Of a stretch of 64,000 nucleotides of DNA, positions 7,822 through 17,103 are shown one piece after another. How positions within the stretch are numbered: position 1 is the stretch's first letter; the number at the start of each line of letters is the position of its first letter. Below the pieces are notes generated by a model. That model saw nothing but the letters and a program-made list of their open reading frames with translations. It had not been told where the DNA came from and did no database searches. The position numbers and the translations under genes were made by a program. This DNA is from Aquimarina aggregata (lineage in GTDB: Bacteria > Bacteroidota > Bacteroidia > Flavobacteriales > Flavobacteriaceae), in the NCBI RefSeq assembly GCF_001632745.1, contig NZ_LQRT01000035.1, positions 1 to 64,000 of the forward strand, given 5' to 3'.

Positions 7822-8035
7822 GTGCTGTAACACTATGTAAACCCAATGCTTTTAGTGCTATAAGGTAAGGGAGTTTTGTATTTGTGAGGTCGGCGACTCA
7901 CATTGAGAAAAATAAAAATTCGGGTTTTCCCGCTGTGACTCCCAAGTTTTAATTTGGCTGTATTTATAAAAAACTAAACATAGAAATTATGTGGACTTAG
8001 CCCTACAATTGCAAGAGAAGCAATACGAATGTTAA
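7822..8035 (+). repeat. structured dispersed repeat element
   Basis: A non-coding stretch starting GCTGTAACACTATG, so it has an attC-like left end but no obvious matching right end. It can fold as a three-way junction: an outer stem GGGAGT (7869-7874) with ACTCCC (7938-7943) enclosing hairpins GTGAG/CTCAC (7884-7901) and CGGGTTTTCCCG (7921-7932). I believe similar sequences recur between genes in other flavobacteria, but this is recall, not a search. The rest of the gap to 8270 holds nothing I recognise. Confidence 0.45.
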
Positions 8036-8270
8036 AAAGTAAAAGCCTTTAACTTATCAACCAATAATCATAAAAATTGATGTATAAAAATTAAGTATCA
8101 GTTGTCCTATACAGACATAATAGCTACTATAATTGTTTTGGATTCAATGTGTTAATTAAGAGTTAATCTTAAACTGGATATAACATTTAGTTTCGTTTTT
8201 TGTAGGTTCAAGTCAGTTCTTTATTTAATAGAACTCGACCTATTAAATCACAATCACATAAAATCTTAAA

Positions 8271-11200
8271 ATGAAAACTACTACCAAGTTAGCTTTACTC
8301 TGTTTACTCACATTCTGGGTAACTTTTAGTATCAATGCACAAGAAAAACCCAAAAACCCATTAAACGGATTAGAATTTAGAAATATTGGCCCGGCAATGA
8401 CCTCGGGCAGAATCGCTGATATCGCCATTCATCCTGAAAATGAAAACATTTGGTATGTAGCTGTCGGTTCTGGTGGTGTATGGAAAACAACTAATTCTGG
8501 GACTACTTGGAAAGCCCTATTCGACAAACAAAAAGTATATTCAATCGGTTGTGTGACCATTGATCCTAATAACCCACATACCATATGGGTAGGAACCGGA
8601 GAAAATGTCGGAGGAAGACATGCCGGTTTTGGAGATGGTATATATGTAAGTCATGATGATGGTAAGACTTGGAAAAATATGGGATTAAAAAAATCTGAAC
8701 ACTTGTCAAAAATTATTGTACACCCAACTAATCCAGATATCCTTTGGGTGGCTTCTCAAGGGCCTCTTTGGAGTAAAGGTGGTGAACGTGGAGTTTATAA
8801 AACTACAGATGGTGGAAAAACATGGAAACGTACATTAGGAGATGAAGCATGGGTTGGCGCAACCGATATGCTTATCGATCCTAATAATCCCGATATATTA
8901 TATGCAGCGACATGGCAAAGGCACAGAACGGTAGCCGGTTATTTAGGCGGTGGCCCTGGATCAGGACTTTACAAAAGTACTGATAGTGGAGAAACATGGA
9001 GAGCTCTTAAAACGGGTATTCCAAAGTCAAACTTAGGCAAAATAGGACTAGCAATGTCCCCCTTTAATCCAGAAGTTATTTATGCAGCTATCGAATTAGA
9101 TAGGAGAAAAGGTGGTGTATATATGACAACAAATGGCGGAGAATCTTGGGCAAAACAATCAGATGCTGTTGGTGGTGGTACAGGACCACACTATTACCAG
9201 GAACTGATTGCTTCACCACATTATGAAGGCACCTTATATATGATGAATAATGCTGCTTTGATTTCAACAGATCACGGAAAAACCTTTACCAATATGAGTA
9301 GAACAAATCAGCATAGCGATAGCCATGCTTTGGTTTTTAAGAAATCTGACCCCAATTACTTATTGATTGGTACAGATGGTGGTTTATATGAAAGTTTTGA
9401 CAATACAAAAAGTTGGAAATATGTAAGAAACTTACCTATTACACAATATTTTAAAATTGCAGTAGATGATGCCCTCCCCTTTTATAATGTATATGGAGGT
9501 ACCCAAGATAATGGATCACATGGTGGTCCTTCAAGAACTATTAGTTCTGATGGTATTGCAAGTGCAGATTGGTGGAAAACGCTTGGAGCAGATGGAGCTC
9601 AAACTGCCACAGAGCCAGGTAATCCAGACATTACCTACGGAGAATTTCAACAAGGTGCATTATGGAGAATAGATAGTAAAACTAGAGAAAGCGTATTTAT
9701 TCAACCACAAGCAAGAGAAGGTGATCCTTATGAACGCTTTAATTGGGATGCTCCAATTGTAGTAAGTTCACATAATCCTAAAAGATTATATTTTGCCTCG
9801 CAACGCGTTTGGAAGTCTGAAAACCGCGGAGATGCTTGGGAACCAATTTCAGGTGACTTAACCTTGAATCAAGAAAGAATGACCTTCCCATATTATGGCA
9901 CATCTCAAAGTTGGGATAATGCTTGGGACGTATTTGCCATGTCTAACTACAATACGATTACCTCTTTAGCAGAATCACCAAAGCAAGAAGGCTTGATTTA
10001 TGCTGGTACCGATGATGGACTCATCCAAGTAACAGAAGATGGAGGAGCTAATTGGAGGAAATTCTCTCTAAATACTATAAAAGGAGTCCCTACCACACCA
10101 TTTGTGAATGATGTTCGTGCAGATCTTTTTGATGCTAATATCGTATATGCAGCTTTAGACAATCACAAGTATGGCGATTATAAACCTTATATTATTAAAA
10201 GTAGTGACAAAGGAAAAACCTGGTCTTTGATCAATGGCGACCTGCCAAACAAGCTATTGATATGGAGACTCGTACAAGATCACATTAAAAAGGATTTGTT
10301 ATTTGCCGCAACAGAATTTGGTGTATATGTTACCCTGAATGGAGGCAAAAACTGGATAAAATTAGAAGGTGGAATGCCGACAATTCCAATTCGAGATATT
10401 ACAATACAAAGACGTGAAAATGATTTAGTAGCTGGATCATTTGGTAGAGGTATATTCATTTTGGACAATATTGCTCCTTTACGTGAATACAATGCAAATT
10501 TGAACTCTACAGAAGCAAAACTTTTTCCTGTAAAACCAGTACAATGGTATCGACAATCTAGTAGAGTTGGTAGTCAGGGTGATGCTGAGTGGATTGCTAA
10601 AAATCCTCCTTTCGGAGCTAATTTTACCTATTTTATGGCAGACAAAATCAAATCTAAAAAAGATATCAGAAAGGAAAAAGAAAAAAAGGGAACCGCTAAA
10701 TTTCCAGGCTGGAATGCTCTAGAAAAAGAAAACAGGCAAAACGGTCCTTCAATCCTTTTGGTAATTAAAAACGCTAATGGAGATGTAATTAATACTGTAA
10801 AAGGTACTAACAAAAAAGGGTTTAATCGGGTAAATTGGAATCTGAGTTACCCAAGTAAAAGTGGGGAACGATTAGAAGTTCCCAAAGCTCGACGTGGATT
10901 TCGAAATGGAGGTGTACTAGTTACTCCTGGCAATTACACCGTAACTTTAGTAAAACGCATTGATGGTGTAAACACGGTTTTACAGGGTCCTGAATCTTTT
11001 AAAGTAGAACCATTGTTTGATACCCCAGCCTTACCTAGAAAGTCATTCAAAGAAATGGATGCATTTAGAGATGCTGCTTTTGCATTCCAACAAGACTTAA
11101 CAGCAACAACTATTGCATTGTCTACAAGTCAAAAAACTATTAGTGCTATGTTAAGAGCTCTGGACAAAGCCATAACACCTTCTGATGATTTATATAAACG

Positions 11201-11510
11201 ATTACACACTACCAAAAACGCATTATTAGATATTGAAAAAGAATTTCAAGGAGATAAAACAAAAGAAGAAGTTGGAGAACGCTCAAATCCTACCGCTAGC
11301 GAGGGTAACGCTATAAGTTGGAGAGCTTTTGGAAATACATACGGACCAACAGAAGAACATAAGGGCTTCTTAAATCGTGTACAAAGTCAACTCAAAAAGG
11401 TAAAAGCTAAATTACTACCCATCATTAACTCAACACTTCCTGAACTTGAAAGTGATTTGAAGAAAAATGGAGCACCTTGGGTAGAAGGGCAAGGACTAAT
11501 TAAGAATTAA
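8271..11510 (+). CDS. secreted BNR/sortilin-like beta-propeller protein
   Basis: A 1079-residue exported protein with a cleavable signal peptide (MKTTTKLALLCLLTFWVTFSINAQ). From about residue 30 to 750 it has many Asp-box/BNR repeats of the form S-x-D-x-G-x-T-W (SHDDGKTWKN, TTDGGKTWKR, STDSGETWRA, TTNGGESWAK, SSDKGKTWSL). These build the beta-propeller found in sialidase-like and VPS10/sortilin proteins. A C-terminal part of about 300 residues, with a beta-sandwich-like segment (NPGNY..-type strands) and a helical stretch, follows. No sialidase catalytic set is evident, so it may be a surface-exposed binding or peptidase-associated protein. It stands alone and is followed by a strong terminator. 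Confidence 0.85.
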   Translation: MKTTTKLALLCLLTFWVTFSINAQEKPKNPLNGLEFRNIGPAMTSGRIADIAIHPENENIWYVAVGSGGVWKTTNSGTTWKALFDKQKVYSIGCVTIDPNNPHTIWVGTGENVGGRHAGFGDGIYVSHDDGKTWKNMGLKKSEHLSKIIVHPTNPDILWVASQGPLWSKGGERGVYKTTDGGKTWKRTLGDEAWVGATDMLIDPNNPDILYAATWQRHRTVAGYLGGGPGSGLYKSTDSGETWRALKTGIPKSNLGKIGLAMSPFNPEVIYAAIELDRRKGGVYMTTNGGESWAKQSDAVGGGTGPHYYQELIASPHYEGTLYMMNNAALISTDHGKTFTNMSRTNQHSDSHALVFKKSDPNYLLIGTDGGLYESFDNTKSWKYVRNLPITQYFKIAVDDALPFYNVYGGTQDNGSHGGPSRTISSDGIASADWWKTLGADGAQTATEPGNPDITYGEFQQGALWRIDSKTRESVFIQPQAREGDPYERFNWDAPIVVSSHNPKRLYFASQRVWKSENRGDAWEPISGDLTLNQERMTFPYYGTSQSWDNAWDVFAMSNYNTITSLAESPKQEGLIYAGTDDGLIQVTEDGGANWRKFSLNTIKGVPTTPFVNDVRADLFDANIVYAALDNHKYGDYKPYIIKSSDKGKTWSLINGDLPNKLLIWRLVQDHIKKDLLFAATEFGVYVTLNGGKNWIKLEGGMPTIPIRDITIQRRENDLVAGSFGRGIFILDNIAPLREYNANLNSTEAKLFPVKPVQWYRQSSRVGSQGDAEWIAKNPPFGANFTYFMADKIKSKKDIRKEKEKKGTAKFPGWNALEKENRQNGPSILLVIKNANGDVINTVKGTNKKGFNRVNWNLSYPSKSGERLEVPKARRGFRNGGVLVTPGNYTVTLVKRIDGVNTVLQGPESFKVEPLFDTPALPRKSFKEMDAFRDAAFAFQQDLTATTIALSTSQKTISAMLRALDKAITPSDDLYKRLHTTKNALLDIEKEFQGDKTKEEVGERSNPTASEGNAISWRAFGNTYGPTEEHKGFLNRVQSQLKKVKAKLLPIINSTLPELESDLKKNGAPWVEGQGLIKN

Positions 11511-11534
11511 AAACATCCCCAGAAAGATTACATA

Positions 11535-11565
11535 AAAAAGCCTGAATAAAATATTCAGGCTTTTT
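11535..11565 (+). terminator. intrinsic terminator after the BNR gene
   Basis: A perfect 14-bp stem (AAAAAGCCTGAATA / TATTCAGGCTTTTT) with an AAA loop, followed by T-rich sequence. It lies 25 bp after the stop codon and also has an A-run on its left, so it could work in both directions. Confidence 0.9.
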
Positions 11566-11800
11566 CTTTTAAATTATCACGTCCTAAAATAAGTTCACAA
11601 AAAATCAACTTATTTATAAAACATAAAGGAAATCTTCAACTTATACATTTCTTGTTCTCGAATGATTATAGATTATAAAAAGTTAATTGTGCTTTTACAG
11701 AGATCAATAAAATTTGTAAAAACTGTACTATATCTTGATTATAGTTCAACATACCAAACAAAGTTTTACATAAACTGTATTTTATGAGCTTTATTTTTTG

Positions 11801-13084
11801 TTATAGACTTGTATTCACAAGATACGGGTTGGGGACCTCAACTTCTGGCAAATAAATATCTTTTAATGCTACAACCATTTTACAATAAATGTGATAGGCA
11901 ATTTCGTTATCACCTCTCTTTATTGCTTCTACACATTGTCTAATAACTTTATATAACCAAGCAAGGATTTCCTCTTCATCTTTTCTACTTTTTATAACAC
12001 TTACTATCTGTGGAGAATATTTATAATAAGTTGCAATTAACGAACTTCCATTTTCTTTATTCTTCAGATAGGTATCTCGAAAATCTCGTAAAGTCGTTAG
12101 TTCTTCACAATTGTCTGGTAATCCTTTTGCCTCTACACAAGCTGTGGTTAGATAACATTTACTTTTATTTTTTTCTTGTTCAGCAACTTTTCTAAGTACT
12201 CCTTCAACAGCATTCCTGTGTATATGTCCATACTCATTGTAATATTCCTCAAACGTACTCATAGTAAGCATATGATCAAATGCAGCAAAGTAAATACCGT
12301 ACATTTCTTTACTTTTTTCTTGCTTTTTCATTTCACCTTTTACTTTTAAAAAGGAAGGTTTTGCAAGAATAAAACTATTCCACTCAAATCTCTCTTGTAT
12401 AATCGATCGTCTTGTCTCACCATCACCTTTTTCATATTCCTGAGTTAGTTTGTCACCAAGATCCTCAAAGCCATAATCTTTGGGTGACTTTTTCATAATT
12501 GCACCCGACTTGTAATCACTTTCAACCTGTATAAAACTTCCAGTTTGAGCTGCATTGGCTGTCTCAAAAATTAAATTAGATAGAATCATTGCTGGATGGC
12601 CTTCCATATTAAAATAGGCCGAATCATCTTTGAAATATGCTTCGGAAGTCCCCCCACCCTTTTTTGGTTTAGGCTTATATTTAAGGTCTTCCCCAAAATG
12701 TTCTTGTGTTTGTTCATTCGCACTTTCTCTCAAAGCTGCAAATTCTTCAGATCCTTCTGTTAATCCTTGAGCAAATGTTTCCGGATCCAGATCAGTTTTA
12801 GACCCAAATCCGACATTTACCTCGTCCCATACTCCTGCTAGTTGAATTACATTACTTTTGGTTAAACGTTGGATTGGATTAGTCTCTGCTATTGTTTCTA
12901 ATTGGGTTGTTTGTTTAGTTTGAAGGCTATTATCCGCCATTTCCTGTAGTTTTCGTTGAGTAACAGTTTCAGGTCTATTATCGGTAAACTGAAAAGTAGA
13001 TTCGCCACCACCTTGTTTCTGAGAAATGGTATTTGCTACCGATTGATTTTTGTTGTCATGCGATTTATCAGCATGTGTATTCAT
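11801..13084 (-). CDS. eCIS-effector-like protein with CFI-box C-terminus
   Basis: A 427-residue protein without a signal peptide. Residues 1-90 form a polar, Gln-rich leader containing DNRPETVTQRKLQEMADNS and further Gln/Thr-rich repeats. This leader type is known from Bacteroidetes proteins linked to extracellular contractile injection systems, often with DUF4157 toxins. A unique middle region follows. The C-terminal third contains CYLTTACVEAKGLPDNCEEL..LRDFRDTYL, resembling CFI-box C-terminal domains. The neighbouring gene has the same leader, so the leader is modular and probably a loading signal. No eCIS structural genes lie in the window. Confidence 0.7.
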   Translation of the reverse strand: MNTHADKSHDNKNQSVANTISQKQGGGESTFQFTDNRPETVTQRKLQEMADNSLQTKQTTQLETIAETNPIQRLTKSNVIQLAGVWDEVNVGFGSKTDLDPETFAQGLTEGSEEFAALRESANEQTQEHFGEDLKYKPKPKKGGGTSEAYFKDDSAYFNMEGHPAMILSNLIFETANAAQTGSFIQVESDYKSGAIMKKSPKDYGFEDLGDKLTQEYEKGDGETRRSIIQERFEWNSFILAKPSFLKVKGEMKKQEKSKEMYGIYFAAFDHMLTMSTFEEYYNEYGHIHRNAVEGVLRKVAEQEKNKSKCYLTTACVEAKGLPDNCEELTTLRDFRDTYLKNKENGSSLIATYYKYSPQIVSVIKSRKDEEEILAWLYKVIRQCVEAIKRGDNEIAYHIYCKMVVALKDIYLPEVEVPNPYLVNTSL

Positions 13085-13341
13085 ACTTTTTCTTTTAAAG
13101 TTTACCTATTACTTGTTACACTTACTTCCCAAAGGAAATATATGCATTATACAAATTGTTACTTATTTTTTTATTTCGGTTTCAAATAGTAAAATTTCAT
13201 TTAAAGAATCATCTTTTCAGTAATAGACTTTGAAAATAGAATTTTTGTTTTCAAATGCTAAAACCTGTAAATCAATAGTTTTCAATATGTATTAGATAAC
13301 ATGAATCTGGATATTCTTTTGGCCCTTACCTACTCTGTTAA

Positions 13342-13809
13342 TTATCGGTTTCTCAAAATCCAATTTACACATTGTATATAAGTTGCTCCACCTTTCTGGC
13401 TTTGAGGTGGCACATTTCTCTGAGCACGAAGTTGTCTCAAAATCTTGTTCCTTGTACGGCCATCGAAGTTGATACGGGTTTCAGCTAATCCGCCAAACTT
13501 CACATGGTCTCCGTAATGCACATGCCAGTAGGCACCTTCCCCAGCGTCATATGCATTGGCACCACCAGCCAATTGAAATACGATTTGTTGTTGTTGCGAA
13601 GTATACGCGTCTGTCATTGCTTGCAACTGCGCTACTTGTTGAGCTTGCTGGCTATTATTAGCCATCTCTTGTAGTTTTCTTTGTGTAATTGTACCAAGTC
13701 GATTATCAACAAACTGAAACGTAGACTTGCTACTACTTTGCTTTTGAAAAACAGAATTTGCAACCGATTGGTTTTTAATTTCATTCAGTCTATTAGCGTG
13801 CGTATTCAT
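13342..13809 (-). CDS. short eCIS-effector-like protein
   Basis: A 155-residue protein whose first 75 residues match the leader of the upstream-facing neighbour (MNTHA.., STFQF, DNRLGTITQRKLQEMANNS, then Gln/Ala-rich repeats and QLAGG). The remaining 80 residues are unrelated: AYWHVHYGDHVKFGG, RINFDGRTRNKILRQLRAQ and a final CVNWILRNR. The leader-plus-swapped-tail arrangement fits polymorphic effectors or toxins. The tail has a cluster of His residues (WHVHYGDH) that might be catalytic or metal-binding, which is speculation. The A/T-rich upstream leader DNA also resembles that of the neighbouring gene. Confidence 0.65.
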   Translation of the reverse strand: MNTHANRLNEIKNQSVANSVFQKQSSSKSTFQFVDNRLGTITQRKLQEMANNSQQAQQVAQLQAMTDAYTSQQQQIVFQLAGGANAYDAGEGAYWHVHYGDHVKFGGLAETRINFDGRTRNKILRQLRAQRNVPPQSQKGGATYIQCVNWILRNR

Positions 13810-13980
13810 ATTTTGTTCTTTAAAGTTGGTCTTTATCTACATCTTTTGTACGAGGTGTTTACTTCTTAAAGAGTTCATATACAATATACGAATTATTACA
13901 GTGCATTTTTAATTTATATTTCACACTAAGACACCGATAGTAAAAAAGTAATCATGAATTGTATCTATTATTATACGTCG

Positions 13981-14736
13981 CTACTTTATGGCTTTAATGA
14001 GGTTATTCTTGGCTAACTCTAAAATATCATGTAATTCTTTTAAAGATATTTCTTTTGCATTATTAAAATCTACCAAAACATGATCATATTTTTTAGGGTA
14101 TTTTTCTTGTATAGCTTCTCTAACAAATTTTACTGCAGGTCGTAAATGGCGGTATTCTCCATCAACTATAACAGATGATTCATAGAGTGCACAGAATAGA
14201 CTATACGTATCGCTTGATTCGCATACTCGATTATCATTTTTATTCCACCTTTTCGTGACTTTTAGAAGCTCAATCGTATTTTCAATAATTTGTACTTCAA
14301 TCGCACTAGGTTTGAACCAATTTCCTTGTAATTGTGCGTCTTGAAAGTTAAACTCCTTAATAACTATAGGTAATATTTTTGTACCGTCCTCAAAATTCCC
14401 TGCATAATACCCATTTGCATATTGAATAAGAGTTGCTATTCGTTCTGGCATATTGGGCCAGGAGATCTCTACAAACCTTTGAACTGTATCGTTTTTTAAG
14501 ACAGTGAATTCCATGGTAGGTTTTCCGTAAGGGGCAAGAATTATACGAGACAGTGCACGACCATTTCTAAGGATAGTATACCTTCCTTGACACACTTTTC
14601 CGTTATCATCTGTATATGTCCCGAACCAGAGTTCTTCTTTCTGAGCAAAAGTAGTACTAGAGAAGAAAAACAGCACTACTAAAAGAAGTAGATTTGAATA
14701 CAATATTGATTTGATTTTTTTGATTGATGATTGCAT
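13981..14736 (-). CDS. exported hypothetical protein
   Basis: A 251-residue protein with a signal peptide (LLLLVVLFFFSSTTFAQ) and so periplasmic, surface or released. The N-terminal half is beta-rich and starts ELWFGTYTDDNGKVCQGRYT, like small secreted domains of unknown function. The C-terminal half is helical and ends in repeated Lys/Leu heptads. It contains two Cys in the second half (RVCESSDTYSLFC). No family recognised. It follows a membrane-protein gene on the same strand after a gap of about 140 bp. Confidence 0.6.
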   Translation of the reverse strand: MQSSIKKIKSILYSNLLLLVVLFFFSSTTFAQKEELWFGTYTDDNGKVCQGRYTILRNGRALSRIILAPYGKPTMEFTVLKNDTVQRFVEISWPNMPERIATLIQYANGYYAGNFEDGTKILPIVIKEFNFQDAQLQGNWFKPSAIEVQIIENTIELLKVTKRWNKNDNRVCESSDTYSLFCALYESSVIVDGEYRHLRPAVKFVREAIQEKYPKKYDHVLVDFNNAKEISLKELHDILELAKNNLIKAIK

Positions 14737-14874
14737 GATTTCTATATTTAAATGATTAAATATAAGAGTCTTATCATATCAAAATGTTACAGTTTGATCA
14801 AGTAATAAATTGCATTCTGAAAATAAGGTAGTTAAAAATTGCACGTAACGGTTCTGGTATTTATTTCTGTTTCT

Positions 14875-15660
14875 CTAAAGAGCATTTCGAAGCATTGCGT
14901 CTGATAATATGCTTCCTGCAATTAAAAAATAAACAAATAAAAAGAAACGTAACCTCCCACTCGCTGCCTTTATAGGTTCAGAAATTTTAGCGTCATACAA
15001 ATCATAAGGAAGACTTTTGCCTGTTGATCTTTCTTTACTAAATGCATTATCGGCACTAAAAGCAAGTAACAGAAGTGGATATTTAAGATACGTAACGAGC
15101 AGCTCATCTATCATAAGAACGGTTGTGTTTTGATTGACACGTTCTGTAATGGTAAAAACCAAATAAACAACCAAACCGATTAAGAGAGAAAAAATTGAAG
15201 TAGTGATTCCTTTTTCATATTTTTTTAATAGATTATTTTTTTTGTGGACATATGTTAAAAGTAAAATTCTTAATAGTTGTGCAACAATAGTAATTAAAAC
15301 AATTTCACCGATATACATAAAGTATTCAGAATGATAAGGGTCAATATTCCAACGTATATTTATGGAAACAATAATCAATGTGATTGCTATAAAACGTAGT
15401 ACTAAAATAGGTATGCTATGCGTTATAAATTGCTTTTCTAAATATTTTCCTAAAAGAAATAGTGTTAGAAAAATTATAATAATTTTATAAATATCGAAAT
15501 TAACCACTGTTTGAATAAAACTATTGGTTTTCAAAACAGGTGTTAGGTATGCCGCCAGTAACGCACTTGCAAACCAGAGTAGTAGTAGTATTGTATAAGT
15601 AAGCAAAAGAAATTTTATTTTTTCTTGTAACGTAGCATTCTGTTTTGTGTTTGTTATCAT
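14875..15660 (-). CDS. multi-pass membrane protein
   Basis: A 261-residue integral membrane protein with about seven hydrophobic segments, starting MITNTKQNATLQEKIKFLLLTY. Short charged loops separate the helices. No transporter signature is recognised. Its start lies 27 bp after the stop of the beta-lactamase-like gene on the same strand, so both are probably expressed from the promoter at 16809-16861. Confidence 0.65.
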   Translation of the reverse strand: MITNTKQNATLQEKIKFLLLTYTILLLLWFASALLAAYLTPVLKTNSFIQTVVNFDIYKIIIIFLTLFLLGKYLEKQFITHSIPILVLRFIAITLIIVSINIRWNIDPYHSEYFMYIGEIVLITIVAQLLRILLLTYVHKKNNLLKKYEKGITTSIFSLLIGLVVYLVFTITERVNQNTTVLMIDELLVTYLKYPLLLLAFSADNAFSKERSTGKSLPYDLYDAKISEPIKAASGRLRFFLFVYFLIAGSILSDAMLRNAL

Positions 15661-15687
15661 TGATTAAATAAATTTTGTGACTAATTT

Positions 15688-16755
15688 TTAATCTTGATTT
15701 TTTAATATTGGGATAAGATACTTCAATACAATGTCGAAAGGTAATTTCCCTTTCCAGTTTCCGTAGTTACTTCCGGTAAAAGTGATGACAGCATTGTAAT
15801 CTTCCAACACCATCATATATTGACCGCCATTTCCAGAGGCAAAAAGCACTTCAGTTTGGATCTCTTTATATTGCAATACTTCTCGATACCAGAAGTAGCC
15901 GTACTTAGCTGAAGTAGTGATAGCATTCTTTATACCCGACCAATACAAAAATGACATTCCTACTTCTATTTCACAATTGGTAGATTCTTTGATCCAGTCG
16001 CTACTAATTACTGGCTTTCCCTTCCATATTCCTTTATTAGCCACCAGAATAGCTATTTTCAACATATCCAATGGTTTCATATATGATGATCCTGCGGCAT
16101 AGCCTCTTCCATCTGGTGTAATCTCCCACTGGCATTTATCTATCCCAATAGGTTCGAAGAGGTACTTATCCGCAAAATCCATTAGTGTTTGACCACTGGT
16201 TCTTGATATAATTATTCCGATCAGATCAGGTTCCATAGAAGAATACTCCCATTTTGTTCCAGGTTCGTGTCGTAACGGGATATTAAGAATATAATCAAGC
16301 CAATCGTCTGTTTCATACATCTCTGATTCACAGTCAGGCCCCTTATCAAAGAAGCCTTCACAAGCCAAGCCAGATCTCATTTCTAATAAATCTTTTACCT
16401 TGATTTTGCCTCGGGAGTCATTTGCCCATTCGGTAATAAATTGCCCTATTTCATCTTCTACTTTAAAAAAGCCCTGTTCTATTGCGATCCCAGCTAATAA
16501 ACTTGTGATAGATTTAAATGAGGACCTGGTTTCGTGGGGCTTATTTTTGTCGAAACCATTGAAATATTCTTCAATAATTATTTTGTTATTCTGAGCAACA
16601 ATGATTGCATCAATATTGGGATATTGATCCGTACCTATATGTTGTTTAAGTTCTATAATTTGATCATTTTTTGATGGTTGACTATAACAACTCAAAGTCA
16701 AAAACAATAATGATAGGCCTAAAACATGTTGAACTTTATTCTTTTTGTGTTTCAT
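15688..16755 (-). CDS. serine hydrolase, beta-lactamase class C type
   Basis: A 355-residue serine hydrolase of the class C beta-lactamase / penicillin-binding protein fold. The catalytic Ser and Lys sit in an SxxK motif (TRSSFKSIT). The second motif appears as YSS in EYSSMEPDLIG and the third as the loop GNGGQY. The N-terminus has a signal peptide with a possible lipobox (LFLTLSCYSQ), so it is exported. The ATG at 16755 is chosen; a longer frame to 16779 adds eight residues before the signal. It probably acts on small esters, amides or peptides and not necessarily on antibiotics. It heads a two-gene operon. Confidence 0.85.
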   Translation of the reverse strand: MKHKKNKVQHVLGLSLLFLTLSCYSQPSKNDQIIELKQHIGTDQYPNIDAIIVAQNNKIIIEEYFNGFDKNKPHETRSSFKSITSLLAGIAIEQGFFKVEDEIGQFITEWANDSRGKIKVKDLLEMRSGLACEGFFDKGPDCESEMYETDDWLDYILNIPLRHEPGTKWEYSSMEPDLIGIIISRTSGQTLMDFADKYLFEPIGIDKCQWEITPDGRGYAAGSSYMKPLDMLKIAILVANKGIWKGKPVISSDWIKESTNCEIEVGMSFLYWSGIKNAITTSAKYGYFWYREVLQYKEIQTEVLFASGNGGQYMMVLEDYNAVITFTGSNYGNWKGKLPFDIVLKYLIPILKNQD

Positions 16756-16808
16756 AAGTGCAGATAACAATTCGTACAAGAGAAGTAGTAGATTAAAAAT
16801 TATAACTT

Positions 16809-16861
16809 TTCATATAGCAAGATACCCAAAAAACAATAGCAGTTCAAATTGTCACTCAAAC
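16809..16861 (-). promoter_or_regulatory. promoter shared with the LytTR gene
   Basis: On the minus strand this reads GTTTGAGTGACAATTTGAAC... and ends ..TATCTTGC. It contains a TTG (16847-16845), a 20-base spacer and TATCTTGC (16824-16817), close to the Bacteroidetes promoter TTG / TAnnTTTG. The 53-bp block matches 18886-18939 upstream of the LytTR gene at most positions, including bases upstream of the promoter, so the two genes probably answer to one regulator. Confidence 0.65.
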
Positions 16862-17103
16862 TACTATTTTTTTGGCTTAGATGCTCTATTTATAGCAATA
16901 CTATTCTTTTACCTGTGCATAAAAGTTTCTTTACAGTTTATTGGTTTTTCATATTGCTTCTTCTACTTTGTTAAGCATAAATAATTCATAGTGAATATTG
17001 TGATTCCTATTACTCATGTACATTTAGTTAGTCTGTTTTTTTTAAAATTGGTAATGAAACAAAATTCAGAATTGTAGATGTTTTAATTGTACTAATTAAT
17101 TTG

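Noticed and set aside
16745..16984. 79-codon plus-strand open frame
   Set aside because: Antisense to the promoter and start of the serine hydrolase gene; its composition is not gene-like.
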